Origin: Nanohaloarchaea archaeon PL-Br10_U2g5
GTDB lineage: Archaea; Halobacteriota; Halobacteria; Halobacteriales; Haloferacaceae
DNA: 24,105 nt
NCBI GenBank assembly: GCA_001564205.1
Contig: LKMY01000004.1
Coordinates: 1 to 24,105, forward strand
Direction: 5' to 3'
Of this stretch, positions 6,941 to 14,074 are shown in pieces. How positions within the stretch are numbered: position 1 is the first letter of the stretch; every line of letters starts with the position of its first letter. A program made the translations under genes and the position numbers. The notes beneath the pieces are model-generated. The model was not told the DNA's origin and ran no database searches. It saw only the letters and a program-made list of their open reading frames with translations.

Positions 6941-7896
6941 CGTCGCCCCCGGAGTCGCTCGTCTCCGTCTGTCACCGACCCCCCATCCGTCACCGCGCCC
7001 CTCGTCTCACCCATCGTCTGCACGTCACCGTCGTAGAAGGTCATAAACGCCTTCTCTAAGGGAGCGTCGACGATCTCCAGATCATGAACCGTGAACCCGT
7101 CAAGCAGGTCGATGAGGGCGTCGTACTCGCCGGTCCAGGTAAACGAAACAGTCTCGCCGACCCGGAGGTTCATCGTCCCGCGAACCTCGAACGCCTCCCG
7201 ACTCACGTTCTCAGCCACCCGGACACGGACCTGTTTACCGCCGCGTGATCGCAGCGCCTCAACCGACTCGACCGCGACGAGGCGTCCCTCACGGATCACC
7301 CCTACGCGGTCACACAGCGCCGCCACCTCACCGAGGACGTGCGATGAGAGGAGGACCGTTGTGCCGTTTTCGACACGCTCGCGGACGAGCGCGGCGAACT
7401 CCTCTTGTAACAACGGGTCGAGCCCGGAGGTCGGCTCGTCAAGCAGCAGCAGCTCCGGTTCGTGCATGAACGCAGCGACGAGAGCGACCTTCTGGCGGTT
7501 CCCTCGCGAGAGGTCGCCGATCCGCCGCGACTCGTCGAGCCCGAACCGGGCCACCAGTTCGTCGCGCTGAGCCGAGCCGCGAAGCGCGGCTTGATGGTCG
7601 AGAAACGCCTTAGCGGTTCGATCGGTGTCAAGCCCCGGGTCGCCCGGGAGATAGCCGATTCGTTCGCGTGCGCGCCGCAACTGAGTCGGATCTGTCACGT
7701 CGTGTCCCAGCAGCGTCGCACCACCGCTCGTCGGGGATAGAAACCCCAATAGCGTCCGGATCGCCGTCGTCTTGCCGGCGCCGTTCGGGCCGAGGAAGCC
7801 AAACACCTCGCCGTCCTCGACCGCGAACGAAACGTCCTCGATCCCGCAAACGTCGCCGTAGTACTTCGTGAGGGACTGACAGTCGATAGCGGGCAT
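6937..7896 (-). CDS. ABC transporter ATP-binding protein (ABC-2 exporter)
   Basis: This 319-aa ATPase begins MPAIDCQSLTKYYGDVCGIE. It has a complete nucleotide-binding domain: Walker A GPNGAGKTT (36-44), the Q-loop region GYLPGDPGL (81-89) of the DrrA/CcmA subgroup, the ABC signature LSRGNRQK (129-136), Walker B with catalytic glutamate LLLLDEP (149-155), the D-loop SGLD, and H-loop histidine H186 in LLSSH. Residues 220-319 form the extra C-terminal domain common in DrrA-type exporter ATPases. The frame is open far upstream (to 8226) but overlaps eIF6 there. The ATG at 7896 sits 30 nt after a good TATA box, so that start is chosen. It forms an operon with the permease. Confidence 0.93.
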   Translation of the reverse strand: MPAIDCQSLTKYYGDVCGIEDVSFAVEDGEVFGFLGPNGAGKTTAIRTLLGFLSPTSGGATLLGHDVTDPTQLRRARERIGYLPGDPGLDTDRTAKAFLDHQAALRGSAQRDELVARFGLDESRRIGDLSRGNRQKVALVAAFMHEPELLLLDEPTSGLDPLLQEEFAALVRERVENGTTVLLSSHVLGEVAALCDRVGVIREGRLVAVESVEALRSRGGKQVRVRVAENVSREAFEVRGTMNLRVGETVSFTWTGEYDALIDLLDGFTVHDLEIVDAPLEKAFMTFYDGDVQTMGETRGAVTDGGSVTDGDERLRGRR

Positions 7897-7920
7897 ACCT
7901 GCTCTCACACGTCGTCGGCT

Positions 7921-7930
7921 CTTAAAAACG
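7921..7930 (-). promoter_or_regulatory. TATA element of the ABC exporter operon
   Basis: Minus-strand CGTTTTTAAG is centred 30 nt before ATG 7896, predicting a nearly leaderless mRNA. It shows that the exporter pair has its own promoter inside the translation cluster. Confidence 0.5.
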
Positions 7931-8024
7931 AGGAGTGAGATCGGAGCGAAAACCGTTCGAGAGACGCGAGGAGACACAGAGAGGGAAGGAACCGACACCG
8001 CCGGACGGAGCGAGTGAGACCGTC

Positions 8025-8690
8025 TCAGTCGATGAACCCGAGCGTTTCCTCGATGCGTCCCAGCTCCGGACCGGTGGTGTCCTCGCCGACGACGTACCCC
8101 TCGTCGGTGGCGATTAGCCCGGAGCCGACGAGCGGCGCGCCGTAGTTGATCGTCCCGAGATCCGCCCGGACGTCGAGTGCTTCCTCGACGGCCTGCAGTT
8201 CCGATTCGGTCGACTGGGGATGACAAAGGACGCCCGTGTTGTTGGCGACTGCGGCGGTTCCGACGGTCCGAACGTCGCCAAGGTCGCCTCTGACTACTGG
8301 TACGCCCAGCGTCTCTCTGATCGTCACGATGGACTCGCGCGGGAGGTCCGGGTGGACGTAGGCGCCGTAGTCGTTCGCGAGGACGACGTTCCCGGCCGCG
8401 TTTATGTCGCCGGGGAGCTCACGCACCTCGCGGTTGGCGGCCTCAGCGATCCGTGACTGCTCGCGCTCGGTCGCGCGCTCGGAGACGAGGATCCCGTTCT
8501 CGTTGCCGGTCGCGAGGGAACCAACCGTGTTGGCGCGGCCGACTGTGGTGAGAAGGGGCTCTGCGCCCAGCTCTTCACCGATCGCGTCCGCGAGTTCCTC
8601 GTCGACGTCCGGCCGGATCAACACGAGATCATCGATCGCGCGGGCGAACACGCCCACGTACGACGAGCCGGTGAAAGTCGCCCGTAACAC
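8025..8690 (-). CDS. eif6: Translation initiation factor 6 (anti-association factor)
   Basis: This 221-aa protein has the full-length archaeal eIF6 form, a five-fold repeated pseudo-symmetric alpha/beta propeller. Repeats are visible as recurring '[14 protein letters not shown]', '[15 protein letters not shown]', '[16 protein letters not shown]' and '[13 protein letters not shown]' units. It binds the large ribosomal subunit and keeps the subunits from joining prematurely. The start is GTG 8690: the L31e stop TAA ends at 8692, leaving a one-base gap, so eIF6 is translated from the rpl39e-rpl31e transcript. The group is conserved in archaea. Confidence 0.95.
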   Translation of the reverse strand: MLRATFTGSSYVGVFARAIDDLVLIRPDVDEELADAIGEELGAEPLLTTVGRANTVGSLATGNENGILVSERATEREQSRIAEAANREVRELPGDINAAGNVVLANDYGAYVHPDLPRESIVTIRETLGVPVVRGDLGDVRTVGTAAVANNTGVLCHPQSTESELQAVEEALDVRADLGTINYGAPLVGSGLIATDEGYVVGEDTTGPELGRIEETLGFID

Positions 8691-8691
8691 G

Positions 8692-8970
8692 TTACTCGGC
8701 GTACTCGGCTTCGACGACGGGCTCGCCGTCCTCGACGAACCGGGCCGCGCGGACGCGGAGTTTGCTCGGCGGGTTCTGCCGCCCGTTCGCCCAGACGGCC
8801 TCGTTGACAGAGGTGTCGAGGATGACGTCCTCCTCGTCGACGGAGAAGTGTTTCGCGAGGTGGCCGCGAACGATCTTCACGGCGTAGTCGGCGCGCTGCT
8901 GAACCGGCTTGTCGTTGGCATCACGGAGCGGGACGGTGACGACACGCTCCTCGAAATCACTGGTGCTCAT
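8692..8970 (-). CDS. rpl31e: 50S ribosomal protein L31e
   Basis: The 92-aa product begins [20 protein letters not shown] and contains [19 protein letters not shown] and [21 protein letters not shown], characteristic of archaeal/eukaryotic L31e near the peptide exit tunnel. The C-terminus is acidic, as usual in haloarchaea. Its ATG (8968-8970) follows the L39e stop directly with no spacer, and the eIF6 GTG follows its own stop after one base. The three genes are almost certainly one transcript. Confidence 0.96.
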   Translation of the reverse strand: MSTSDFEERVVTVPLRDANDKPVQQRADYAVKIVRGHLAKHFSVDEEDVILDTSVNEAVWANGRQNPPSKLRVRAARFVEDGEPVVEAEYAE

Positions 8971-9123
8971 CTACTCGTCCAGGTCGTTCCGGCGCCAGTT
9001 GCGCCGCTTGGGGTTTCGCGTCACGTTCATATCGGTCTTCATCATGACCCACGCGGGGACGCGGGTGTTCTGGCGTTCCGCCTTCGCCAGACGCTTCTTT
9101 TTGGCCTTCGATTTGTCTCCCAT
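8971..9123 (-). CDS. rpl39e: 50S ribosomal protein L39e
   Basis: This 50-aa, strongly basic protein begins [20 protein letters not shown] and ends with [15 protein letters not shown], the standard L39e sequence. L39e lines the exit tunnel of the large subunit. The frame is open upstream to 9270, but the ATG at 9123 gives the family's usual length and is 29 nt from a TATA box. It is first in the rpl39e-rpl31e-eif6 operon. Confidence 0.96.
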   Translation of the reverse strand: MGDKSKAKKKRLAKAERQNTRVPAWVMMKTDMNVTRNPKRRNWRRNDLDE

Positions 9124-9148
9124 AGTAGCCCACAGTTTCCGCGGCGCG

Positions 9149-9155
9149 CATAAAA
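9149..9155 (-). promoter_or_regulatory. TATA element of rpl39e-rpl31e-eif6
   Basis: Minus-strand TTTTATG in the context AGGGGTTTTATGCGC is centred 29 nt before ATG 9123, so the mRNA should have almost no leader. Confidence 0.5.
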
Positions 9156-9227
9156 CCCCTTCCATACCGGGTCGCTCAACGGGGCGCCGAGGGGGTAGAG
9201 AACGGCAGCGACGTTCCGTGGAATCGA

Positions 9228-10352
9228 TTACAGCGAGCGCTCGGAGAGACCGCGATATATTCGATAACACCGGTCAAGAACGTCAATGCCGGCGCTTTCC
9301 GTGTCCGTGTGCGCCTCCCCGGGCTCCGAAGCCCCGCAGACGAGACACTCCGTCCCGGCCTCGGCGAGCCAGCCGGCGTCGGTCGCGTGCGGCTTCGTGA
9401 CGTGTTCGGGCGCGTCGAGTCCCAGTTCGTCGTGGACCTCGCGAGCGACGTCGAGCGCGGCGTCCGCGAAGGTGTCGTCTTCACAGGCCATCGGTGGGAG
9501 GTCCTGGTCGACCTCCCACTCAACGCCCGCAACGCTGTCCGCCGCGCGGCCGATATCGGCTCGATCGTTCGGCACTGTCCGCTCGTCGATCGTGACCTCG
9601 CACCGCTCCGGAATCACGTTCCACGTCTCGCCGCCCTCCACGATCGTGACCGCGAGCGAGCCGGTGACGGTGTCGCCGAACACGGTCGTCTCCGGCGCGT
9701 CGAGCCCGCGGAGGATATCGATCGCGTCGCTCGCGCGGTAGATCGCGTTCTCGCCGGCGTCGGGCTCGGAGGCGTGAGCCGCGGTCCCACGGGCAACGAG
9801 CGTCGAGGCGCGCCGGCCTTTGTGAGCGACGACGACGTCGGTGACGCCCGGTTTCGAGTAGTTTGTCGACCCCTCGGCAACGATCGCGCGATCGGGAGCG
9901 AACCCCTCGTCGATCGCGTGGCGCGCACCCGTTCCGCCGACTTCCTCACCGACGAACGAGGCGAACGCCAGCTCGCGACCCGCTGGTGGCTCGGCGTCGC
10001 GGAAGGCGAGCATGCAGGCCGCCACCGCTCCTTTCATGTCGGCCGTGCCGCGACCGTATATCCGCCCGTCGCGACGCTGGACGATATACTCGCCCGCGTT
10101 TCCGTCACCAGTCGTCTGCTGCGCTGCGGGCGGCACGACGTCGTGGTGGCCGACGAGGGCGAGGGTGTCGTCGGGCGTATCGGCGGCGTCCGTACTGCCC
10201 GTATACGCGATGACGTTGCCCACGGCGTCCCGCTCGACCCGGGCGTCCGCCTCCGCGCGGAGCCACTCCTCGATCGCGTCGCCCGCCGCGGTTTCGTCCT
10301 CGTGGGAAGGGATCGCGACCAGCTCTTCAGTCAGATCTGCGAGTTCGTCCAT
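9228..10352 (-). CDS. M20-family metallopeptidase (ArgE/DapE-like deacylase)
   Basis: This 374-aa cytosolic zinc hydrolase carries the M20 metal and catalytic residues in order: VGHHDVVPP (H69/H70, D71), [13 protein letters not shown] (bridging D105), [10 protein letters not shown] (catalytic E136 and metal E137), the EG motif after VAEG, and a terminal EAHTDTES (H348). The lid/dimerisation domain lies about residues 175-290. Family members remove acyl groups from acetylornithine or succinyl-diaminopimelate, or cleave short peptides. The exact substrate cannot be read from the sequence, and no arginine or lysine pathway gene adjoins. ATG 10352 is chosen because it begins the conserved N-terminus and lies 28 nt from a TATA box; the frame continues upstream to 10424. 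It is divergent from msrA. Confidence 0.85.
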   Translation of the reverse strand: MDELADLTEELVAIPSHEDETAAGDAIEEWLRAEADARVERDAVGNVIAYTGSTDAADTPDDTLALVGHHDVVPPAAQQTTGDGNAGEYIVQRRDGRIYGRGTADMKGAVAACMLAFRDAEPPAGRELAFASFVGEEVGGTGARHAIDEGFAPDRAIVAEGSTNYSKPGVTDVVVAHKGRRASTLVARGTAAHASEPDAGENAIYRASDAIDILRGLDAPETTVFGDTVTGSLAVTIVEGGETWNVIPERCEVTIDERTVPNDRADIGRAADSVAGVEWEVDQDLPPMACEDDTFADAALDVAREVHDELGLDAPEHVTKPHATDAGWLAEAGTECLVCGASEPGEAHTDTESAGIDVLDRCYRIYRGLSERSL

Positions 10353-10375
10353 GGACGTCTCTGAGCAGGTCAGCG

Positions 10376-10385
10376 AATTAAATAG
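10376..10385 (-). promoter_or_regulatory. TATA element of the M20 peptidase gene
   Basis: Minus-strand CTATTTAATT is centred 28 nt upstream of ATG 10352. A leaderless transcript is expected. Confidence 0.5.
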
Positions 10386-10422
10386 GGTGGTACAAGCCAA
10401 GTCGCAGATGCGAGCGCGCGCC

Positions 10423-10430
10423 ATTAATAC
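10423..10430 (+). promoter_or_regulatory. TATA element of msrA
   Basis: ATTAATAC is centred 27 nt before ATG 10454. Together with the minus-strand TATA at 10376-10385, it forms a compact divergent promoter region of about 100 nt. Confidence 0.45.
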
Positions 10431-10453
10431 GGCTCCGGCCCCTACTCGATAGC

Positions 10454-10990
10454 ATGTCAGACACGCTCGAAACCGCGACCGTTGGCGGCGGCTGCTTCTG
10501 GTGCACCGAGGCGGCGCTCGAACTGCTCACCGGCGTCGAATCAGTGACGTCCGGCTACGCGGGCGGCCACGTCGACGATCCCACGTATAAGCAGGTATGT
10601 TCAGGAAACACCGGCCATGCGGAGGTCGTTCAAGTCGAATTCGACCCCGACGCGATCGCCTACGACGAGGTGTTGGAAGCGTTCTTCGCGACACACGATC
10701 CGACGCAACTCAACCGGCAGGGGCCCGACGTCGGGAGCCAGTACCGATCGATTGTCCTGTATCACGACGAGGAGCAGCGCGCGACCGCCGAGGCGTACAT
10801 CGAGGCGCTCGATGAGGAGTACGACGACGACGTGGTGACGGAAGTCGACCGGCTGGAGACGTTCTACCGCGCCGAGGAGCACCACCAGGACTACTTCGCG
10901 AAGAACCCGAACGACGCCTACTGCACCTTCCACGCGAAGCCGAAGATGGAGAAGATCCGCGAGAAGTTCGAGGCGAACGTCGCGAAGTAG
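10454..10990 (+). CDS. msrA: Peptide-methionine (S)-S-oxide reductase MsrA
   Basis: This 178-aa enzyme repairs oxidised methionine by reducing the S-sulfoxide. The catalytic motif GCFWC starts at residue 13 (nucleophile C14, second cysteine C17). Then come TSGYAGG, the substrate-pocket segment GNTGHAEVVQVEFDP, SQYRSIVLYHDEEQ, and AEEHHQDYFAKNP, all typical of MsrA. A further Cys near the end (AYCTFHAKPK) could take part in recycling with thioredoxin. The length is normal and no MsrB domain is fused. It is monocistronic, divergent from the M20 peptidase, with a likely leaderless mRNA. Confidence 0.96.
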   Translation: MSDTLETATVGGGCFWCTEAALELLTGVESVTSGYAGGHVDDPTYKQVCSGNTGHAEVVQVEFDPDAIAYDEVLEAFFATHDPTQLNRQGPDVGSQYRSIVLYHDEEQRATAEAYIEALDEEYDDDVVTEVDRLETFYRAEEHHQDYFAKNPNDAYCTFHAKPKMEKIREKFEANVAK

Positions 10991-11178
10991 GCGGTTGACG
11001 CTTCGGTCAACTCTCTCGATACTCGGTCCTGTTCATAGCTGTTTTCCGCTAGATCGATGGTAAGCAGCCCTAAGTCCCCGGCCGCTCATTTATAAACGCT
11101 TGAAAACGGATCCACGGTGAACGACGCCACAGTTCCACCTACCCTCACAGCGACCCCACCTCACGCCTCCCCAACCTC

Positions 11179-11210
11179 GTCGGAGCGGCGCTTATAAGCG
11201 CCGCTCCGAC
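11179..11210. repeat. 32-bp perfect palindrome
   Basis: The left arm GTCGGAGCGGCGCTTA is followed with no spacer by its exact reverse complement TAAGCGCCGCTCCGAC. As DNA it could be a two-fold-symmetric protein site or form a cruciform. As RNA it would form a strong GC-rich hairpin with a small AU loop. No U-tract follows, so it is not a standard terminator. The centre TTATAA resembles a TATA box on both strands. Confidence 0.9.
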
Positions 11211-11229
11211 TCCCTCGTGCGGTCTGCTC

Positions 11230-11245
11230 GCGGCCTGCCGGCCGC
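11230..11245. repeat. GC-rich hairpin
   Basis: GCGGCC, loop TGCC, GGCCGC. After a two-base internal mismatch the stem resumes as CTGC/GCAG (11224-11227 and 11248-11251). It lies 19 nt after the 32-bp palindrome, so an RNA across both would contain two consecutive hairpins. Confidence 0.6.
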
Positions 11246-11379
11246 TCGCAGGCGCACGCCACCGCTTCGGCTGTTTATCTGTAACACTCGCCCATTCCGA
11301 CACCCTATCCCGAACCTGTTCGTCCCACAACCCTGCTCCGGAACGGTAGACCTTTGGCGTCCCCGGTTCGACAGATCGT

Positions 11380-11784
11380 ATGGTTTCGCTGGGACTGGTA
11401 GTGGCGCGGTTCAACGACTCCGTTACGGAGCCGATGGCCGAGACCGCCCGTGAGGCGGCCGCCGAACGCGACGCCGTCGTCGTCGACGAGGTGAGCGTGC
11501 CGGGGGCGTACGACAGCCCGCTGGCCGCCGACCGGCTTGCGCGTCGTGACGACATCGACGCCGTCGCTGTCGTCGGCGCCATCGTCACCGGCGACACCGA
11601 CCACGACCGCGTCATCGCGAACGCGACTGCAGAACAGCTCACCCGGGTGAGCCTCGACCGCGACACCCCTGTCACCTTCGGCGTGAGCGGCCCGGGAATG
11701 TCCGGCGCGGAGGCCCGCGAGCGAATCGATAAGGGGGCGGCGGCGGCGGACGCCGCGATCGATCTCGCGGAAGAGCTCGATTGA
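11380..11784 (+). CDS. ribH: 6,7-dimethyl-8-ribityllumazine synthase
   Basis: This 134-aa archaeal-type lumazine synthase condenses 5-amino-6-ribitylaminouracil with dihydroxybutanone phosphate, the penultimate riboflavin step. Motifs: LVVARFND (pyrimidine binding, about 6-13), VPGAYDSPLAADRL (about 44-57), VVGAIVTGDTDHDRVI with phosphate-binding GDTDHD (about 68-83), and VTFGVSG (about 100-106). It is shorter than bacterial RibH (about 150 aa), as is normal for archaea. The start is ATG 11380. The aminotransferase gene follows after 53 nt and may share the transcript. No other riboflavin gene is nearby. Confidence 0.92.
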   Translation: MVSLGLVVARFNDSVTEPMAETAREAAAERDAVVVDEVSVPGAYDSPLAADRLARRDDIDAVAVVGAIVTGDTDHDRVIANATAEQLTRVSLDRDTPVTFGVSGPGMSGAEARERIDKGAAAADAAIDLAEELD

Positions 11785-11837
11785 CTGGCCGCGTCCACGA
11801 CACGACCCACGACACAACCACGCGACAACCACGATAC

Positions 11838-12992
11838 ATGACCGACGCATACGACTTTTCAGAGCGGATCGGACGCGTAGAGCCCAGCGCGACGCTGGCG
11901 ATATCGAACCTCGCGGCAGAGAAGGAGGCGGAAGGCGCAGACATCGTCGATCTGTCGGTTGGTGAACCCGACTTCGACACGCCAGAGAACGTCGTCGAGG
12001 CCGGGAAAGACGCTCTCGACGCGGGCCACACCGGATACACCTCCTCAAACGGCATTCCGGAGCTAAGAGCGGCGATCGCAGAGAAGCTCCGCAGCACCGG
12101 TATCGATGCCGACGCCGACGAAGTGATCGTCACCCCCGGCGGTAAGCAGGCGTTATACGAGACGTTCCAAACGCTCATCGACGACGGTGACGAGGTCGTC
12201 CTCCTGGATCCCGCGTGGGTCTCCTACGAAGCGATGGTGAAGCTCGCTGGCGGCAGCTTGGCTCGTGTCGATCTGGCGCCGCACGGGTTCCAGCTCGAAC
12301 CCGCGCTCGACGAACTCGCTGAGGCCGTCTCCGACGACACCGAGCTGCTCGTCGTCAACTCCCCGTCGAACCCGACGGGCGCGGTCTTTTCCGAAGCGGC
12401 TCTCGAAGGTGTTCGCGACCTGGCCGTCGAACACGATATCGCCGTGATCTCCGACGAGATCTACGAGCGGATCGTCTACGACGCCGAGCACGTCTCGCTC
12501 GCGAGCCTCGACGGCATGGCCGACCGGACGATCACGATCAACGGCTTCTCGAAGGCGTACTCGATGACCGGCTGGCGGCTCGGCTACCTCCACGCCAAAG
12601 ACGGCTTCGTCGGACAGGCCGGGAAGCTCCACTCGCACTCCGTCTCGTGTGCGACGAATTTCGTTCAACACGCCGGCGTCGAGGCCCTGACGAACACCGA
12701 CGAGTCGGTCGAGGAGATGCGCCGAGCGTTCGCCGACCGGCGCGACCTTCTCGTCGATCTCTTCGACGAGCACGGTGTCGACGTCGACGTCGGTGATGGT
12801 GCATTTTACATCATGCTCCCCGTCGATTCGGACGATCAGGCGTGGTGCGAGGCCGCGATCGAAGAGGCGTCAGTCGCGTGTGTCCCCGGGAGCGCATTCA
12901 ACGCACCGGGGCACGCTCGGATCTCGTACGCCGCCAGCGAGGAGCGCCTCCGCGAGGCCGTCGATCGACTGGTGTCGAACGACCTGCTCTGA
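11838..12992 (+). CDS. Class I pyridoxal-phosphate aminotransferase (aspartate aminotransferase-like)
   Basis: This 384-aa fold-type I enzyme has the class I residues: VGEPDF and YTSSNGIPELR near the N-terminus, VTPGGKQALYE (98-108), the cofactor-binding NSPSNPTG (N178), SDEIY (D206, Y209), the Schiff-base lysine in NGFSKAYSMTGWRLGY (K239, R247) and the substrate-carboxylate arginine in ARISYA near the C-terminus. These fit the archaeal aspartate/aromatic aminotransferase branch (subgroup I-gamma), which moves an amino group between aspartate or similar donors and 2-oxoglutarate. Substrate preference is uncertain. ATG 11838 is chosen, since the frame upstream to 11781 overlaps ribH and lacks similarity. 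It lies downstream of ribH. Confidence 0.9.
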   Translation: MTDAYDFSERIGRVEPSATLAISNLAAEKEAEGADIVDLSVGEPDFDTPENVVEAGKDALDAGHTGYTSSNGIPELRAAIAEKLRSTGIDADADEVIVTPGGKQALYETFQTLIDDGDEVVLLDPAWVSYEAMVKLAGGSLARVDLAPHGFQLEPALDELAEAVSDDTELLVVNSPSNPTGAVFSEAALEGVRDLAVEHDIAVISDEIYERIVYDAEHVSLASLDGMADRTITINGFSKAYSMTGWRLGYLHAKDGFVGQAGKLHSHSVSCATNFVQHAGVEALTNTDESVEEMRRAFADRRDLLVDLFDEHGVDVDVGDGAFYIMLPVDSDDQAWCEAAIEEASVACVPGSAFNAPGHARISYAASEERLREAVDRLVSNDLL

Positions 12993-13116
12993 GACGGGCG
13001 GCGGGTCTCGCCCAACCTGTTATCGGCGCCCGCTACTTGACCGGCCCGCCCGTCTTTCGGCGCCCAAACGACCGAACTCGCGCTGTTCGGGGCCGATCCG
13101 ATGAGAATGGACGGTG

Positions 13117-13124
13117 TTTTTATC
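13117..13124 (+). promoter_or_regulatory. TATA element of the universal stress protein gene
   Basis: TTTTTATC is centred about 38 nt before ATG 13159, predicting a leader of roughly 12 nt. GGTGG (13150-13154) just before the ATG could act as a weak ribosome site. Confidence 0.45.
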
Positions 13125-13158
13125 TATACTGTCACCGAATCTGAACTTCGGTGGAAAC

Positions 13159-13671
13159 ATGTACAACACAATCTTGTATCCAACGGATGGGAGCCCCGGC
13201 TCAGACGCGGCGGCAGAGCACGTTCAATACCTCGCGTCGACGTTCGATGCGACCGTCCACGTGTTGCACGTCGTCGACACGCGTCACACCGGGTTGGGAA
13301 TGGGTGGTTCCTTCCTCTCCGACGACGGCGTTGGATTAAGCGGGATGACTGACGAAGGCGGCGGCTCAGGAATGGTCGGGAAGCGCCTCGATTTTGACGA
13401 GATTAAAGACTCACTCACGGAGCGCGGTCGTTCGATAGTCGAATCGGTGGCCGAGGCGTTCGGCGACATTGACATCGTCACCGCGGTCAAGCTGGGAAAC
13501 CCCCACTCGGTGATCGTCGACTACGCCGACACCAACGACGCAGACCTAATCGTGATGGGAACTCACGGACGGACCGGCGTCGATCGCTACTTGGTCGGGA
13601 GCGTCACCGAAAAGGTGGTGCGGCTTGCCGGTCCGCCAGTGATAACGGTGCGTGCTGACGGCGAGGGATAA
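13159..13671 (+). CDS. Universal stress protein (UspA family)
   Basis: This 170-aa protein begins MYNTILYPTDGSPGSDAAAE, with the conserved aspartate D10 of the ATP site, followed by VHVLHVVDT and a C-terminal core. The ATP-binding G-x2-G-x9-G-S signature is complete: G134, G137, G147, S148 in MGTHGRTGVDRYLVGSVTEK. It therefore probably binds ATP. A Gly/Ser/Met-rich insert (about residues 46-75) extends the loop after the second strand and makes the protein longer than the usual ~145 aa. The role in stress survival is inferred from the family. ATG 13159 is chosen over an upstream in-frame start at 13114 because the family beginning is MYxxILxPTDGS. Confidence 0.92.
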   Translation: MYNTILYPTDGSPGSDAAAEHVQYLASTFDATVHVLHVVDTRHTGLGMGGSFLSDDGVGLSGMTDEGGGSGMVGKRLDFDEIKDSLTERGRSIVESVAEAFGDIDIVTAVKLGNPHSVIVDYADTNDADLIVMGTHGRTGVDRYLVGSVTEKVVRLAGPPVITVRADGEG

Positions 13672-13723
13672 CCGGGGAAATCCTCCGCTGTTCGCGTTTC
13701 ATCAGTCGGGCGATACCCTGTTC

Positions 13724-13736
13724 CGAAACCCTTACT
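13724..13736 (+). promoter_or_regulatory. BRE/TATA element of gatC-gatA
   Basis: CGAAAC followed by CTTACT, the latter centred about 27 nt before ATG 13760, predicts a leaderless gatCA mRNA. Confidence 0.4.
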
Positions 13737-13759
13737 CCCGGCCCGGAACACCACAACGT

Positions 13760-14074
13760 ATGAGCGATACGTCCGAATCGACGGATGCTGCGGAGGCCGA
13801 TCCGGCTGCGGTCGACGCCGAGGAGGTCCGTCACGTCGCGGAGCTGGCCCGCGTGCGTCTCGAAGACGACGAAGTCGACGAGTTCGCCGAGCAGTTCGCC
13901 GAAATTCTCGACTACTTCGAGGCGCTCGACGAGGTCCCCGAGACTGAGCGCGAAGAGGAGCTCGTCAACGTCATGCGCGCCGACGAGGTCGAGTTGGGGC
14001 TCACCCAAGCGGAGGCGCTATCGAACGCCGAGGAGACGGAAGACGGCTTCTTCGTGGGCCCGAAGGTGTCGTAG
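13760..14074 (+). CDS. gatC: Aspartyl/glutamyl-tRNA amidotransferase subunit C
   Basis: This 104-aa subunit stabilises GatA within GatCAB, which converts Asp-tRNA(Asn) or Glu-tRNA(Gln) to the amide form. The conserved start VDAEEVRHVAELARVRLEDDE is at residues 19-39, followed by FAEQFAEILDYFEALDEV and the C-terminal belt MRADEVELGLTQAEALSNA with GFFVGPKVS at the end. An acidic extension of about 18 residues precedes the domain. The gatA ATG follows the stop with no spacer. GatB is not encoded in the window. Confidence 0.95.
   Translation: MSDTSESTDAAEADPAAVDAEEVRHVAELARVRLEDDEVDEFAEQFAEILDYFEALDEVPETEREEELVNVMRADEVELGLTQAEALSNAEETEDGFFVGPKVS

Larger units (their letters stand above)
11087..11275. 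repeat. Putative dispersed intergenic repeat (Halorubrum-like)
   Basis: The block runs from a TATA-like tract, through CCCCACCTCACGCCTCCCCA and a palindrome, to CGCACGCCACCGCTTCGG. I recall closely similar intergenic blocks, with the palindrome core varying, as recurrent in Halorubrum genomes. That is recollection and was not checked. Only one copy lies in this window, and the limits given are approximate. It does not encode a protein. Confidence 0.4.
10991..11379. other. Intergenic region between msrA and ribH
   Basis: 389 nt with no credible gene. The first ~95 nt are ordinary spacer. From about 11087 there is a plus-strand TATA-like ATTTATAAAC, then a C-rich stretch, a 32-bp perfect palindrome, a second hairpin (11230-11245) and a GC-rich tail. 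The last ~90 nt form the ribH upstream region, where ACCTTTGG near 11350-11357 is only a weak TATA candidate 27 nt before the ATG. Confidence 0.6.

Noticed and set aside
7897..8226. Upstream extension of the ABC ATPase to 8226
   Set aside because: The added residues are Arg-rich without similarity and overlap eIF6 by 200 bp; the TATA box fits the ATG at 7896.
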